The notes below the pieces were generated by a model. That model saw nothing but the letters and a program-made list of their open reading frames with translations. It was not told where the DNA came from and did not search any database. From the NCBI GenBank assembly GCA_045106685.1, contig JBGCFB010000194.1:1-6931 (forward strand): 6,931 nucleotides of DNA. Direction: 5' to 3'. The position numbers were made by a program, and so were the translations under genes. Source of the DNA: JAUIGE01 sp045106685. GTDB lineage: Bacteria > Bacteroidota > Bacteroidia > J057. Below are positions 6,226 through 6,931 of this stretch, piece by piece; the first letter of the stretch is position 1, and each line of letters begins with the position of its first letter.

Positions 6226-6931
6226 TGGAGTCCGAATTTCTGCCTAAGCTCAACCTGCTAAAACAAGCCCTTCAAAATCCTGGCTTCCGATTTGTCATTG
6301 TAGAGCATAATCACCCAAGTATTTATGCAGATGTTGAGAACTGGCTTACGAAAACTCTTTCTCACCGTGATATTGAAGCAGTTCGGTTTGAAGGGAAAAG
6401 CTACCGAGAGATTGTTCAAGCCCTAGAGGCCATCGACGACTCAGTAGCGCTTGTGCGTGATTTTGATAGCATTTTTAGAGAGAAAAATAAAGAAGTGTGC
6501 CTCGCCTTTAACCAGCGACGCGACCATTTCGCAAAGCGTGGGCTTACCATCGTTGCATTCATTCAACCCGCGAATTTTAAAGTTCTTCCGCAAAAAATTC
6601 CCGATTGGTGGTCATTACGCTCTCTTGAATTGGGTTTTATGCGCGAGGTGAAGCCTACAGATGTGCTTTTAGAAATTAGCGAGAACTCATCATTAGGAGG
6701 AGGAACAAAAGAGGAGAAATACGCCGAAATAGCTCGTCTTGAAGCTCAGTTGTTAGATGTAGGGGAAGAAAACACTGTGCTTAAGCCAAGACTTTTGTCC
6801 CAACTCGCGAGACTTTATTATGATTTATCGGCTTTTGAAAAAGCATTAGGTTACTTACAAGAAGAGTTGTCAATCGTACAAGATGTGGGAGACCGTCAGC
6901 GCGAAGGGGCAGCTCTCAACAATATTAGTCA
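6225..6931 (+). CDS. TPR protein with N-terminal inactive NTPase-like domain, 3' end beyond the window
   Basis: The ORF is open from the ATG at 6225 to the window edge (235 codons, no stop). The A of this ATG is the last base of the preceding TAA, so it is translationally coupled to the ATPase and needs no ribosome site. Residues 1-~145 look like a P-loop-type domain without a P-loop: strand FRFVIVEHN (21-29) is followed by HPSIYADVENWL instead of G-x4-GK[ST]. A Walker-B-like strand VALVRDFDSIF (74-84) remains, then FNQRRDHFAKRGLTIVAFI (95-113) and PDWWSLRS (126-133). I know this 'N..R..L...G...vF / APDlWswRS' pattern from TPR proteins described as inactive STAND modules. After a Gly/Glu linker, TPR-type helices begin near 187 (LARLYYDLSAFEKALGYLQE, then VGDRQREGAALNNI). 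Further TPRs, and perhaps an effector domain, should follow outside the window. Likely role: adaptor or sensor partner of the upstream ATPase. Confidence 0.85.
   Translation, partial: MESEFLPKLNLLKQALQNPGFRFVIVEHNHPSIYADVENWLTKTLSHRDIEAVRFEGKSYREIVQALEAIDDSVALVRDFDSIFREKNKEVCLAFNQRRDHFAKRGLTIVAFIQPANFKVLPQKIPDWWSLRSLELGFMREVKPTDVLLEISENSSLGGGTKEEKYAEIARLEAQLLDVGEENTVLKPRLLSQLARLYYDLSAFEKALGYLQEELSIVQDVGDRQREGAALNNIS

Noticed and set aside
6451..6651. 66-codon open frame on the plus strand inside the TPR gene
   Set aside because: It overlaps in another frame the coupled ORF from 6225, whose NTPase-like and TPR motifs show it to be the real frame.
1..6931. CRISPR array, tRNA/rRNA genes, insertion sequences or attachment sites
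   Set aside because: I saw no regularly spaced repeats, cloverleaf-like sequence, transposase-like ORF or paired terminal inverted repeats in the window.

Overview
The window looks like chromosomal DNA of a Bacteroidota (Cytophagia/Sphingobacteria-like) bacterium. Evidence: Bacteroidota-type -7 promoter boxes (TAnnTTTG) close to start codons at 1501 and 4831, near absence of Shine-Dalgarno sequences, an AraC-type regulator with the DUF6597-like N-terminus common in this phylum, a tandem-domain UspA protein of the typical ~280-295 aa Bacteroidota length, and a short conserved protein I associate with this phylum. Genus cannot be set from the sequence.

Layout. (i) 1-1252, minus strand: an AraC-family regulator (437-1252) followed by a VOC/glyoxalase-fold gene (350 down to the window edge, C-terminus cut off). 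(ii) 1253-1512: intergenic region between the regulator and a plus-strand gene, with a strong -7 box 4 bp before the next ATG. (iii) 1513-2873, plus strand: a 121-aa conserved protein of unknown function, then a two-domain universal stress protein. (iv) 2874-3092: non-coding, with a 17-bp tandem duplication across the usp stop codon, a GC-alternating palindrome and a well-formed intrinsic terminator. (v) 3105-4802: an exported protein with a large helical N-terminal region and a C-terminal von Willebrand A domain with an intact MIDAS. (vi) 4855-end: a two-gene unit read from its own promoter: a P-loop ATPase (456 aa, Walker A and B intact) whose stop overlaps the start of a TPR protein (TAATG), which runs off the window.

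The last unit is the most interesting part. The ATPase has the features of a widespread but poorly characterised STAND/AAA-like family (N-terminal HPYYVDF...RG block, G-x4-GKT, hhhhDGLE, GGSPRQLL). The following protein begins with a domain that keeps a Walker-B-like strand and a PDWWSLRS motif but has no P-loop, then enters TPR repeats. That is the layout of an active NTPase paired with an inactive NTPase-like TPR adaptor, as in predicted bacterial conflict/signalling systems. G+C falls from about 63% at the end of the VWA gene (38/60 at 4681-4740) to 30-37% in the ATPase (18/60 at 5221-5280; 22/60 at 5641-5700), and a perfect 6+5+6 inverted repeat abuts the -7 box of the unit, so it may be an acquired, regulated module. 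The functional assignment is inference; the gene structure is directly visible.
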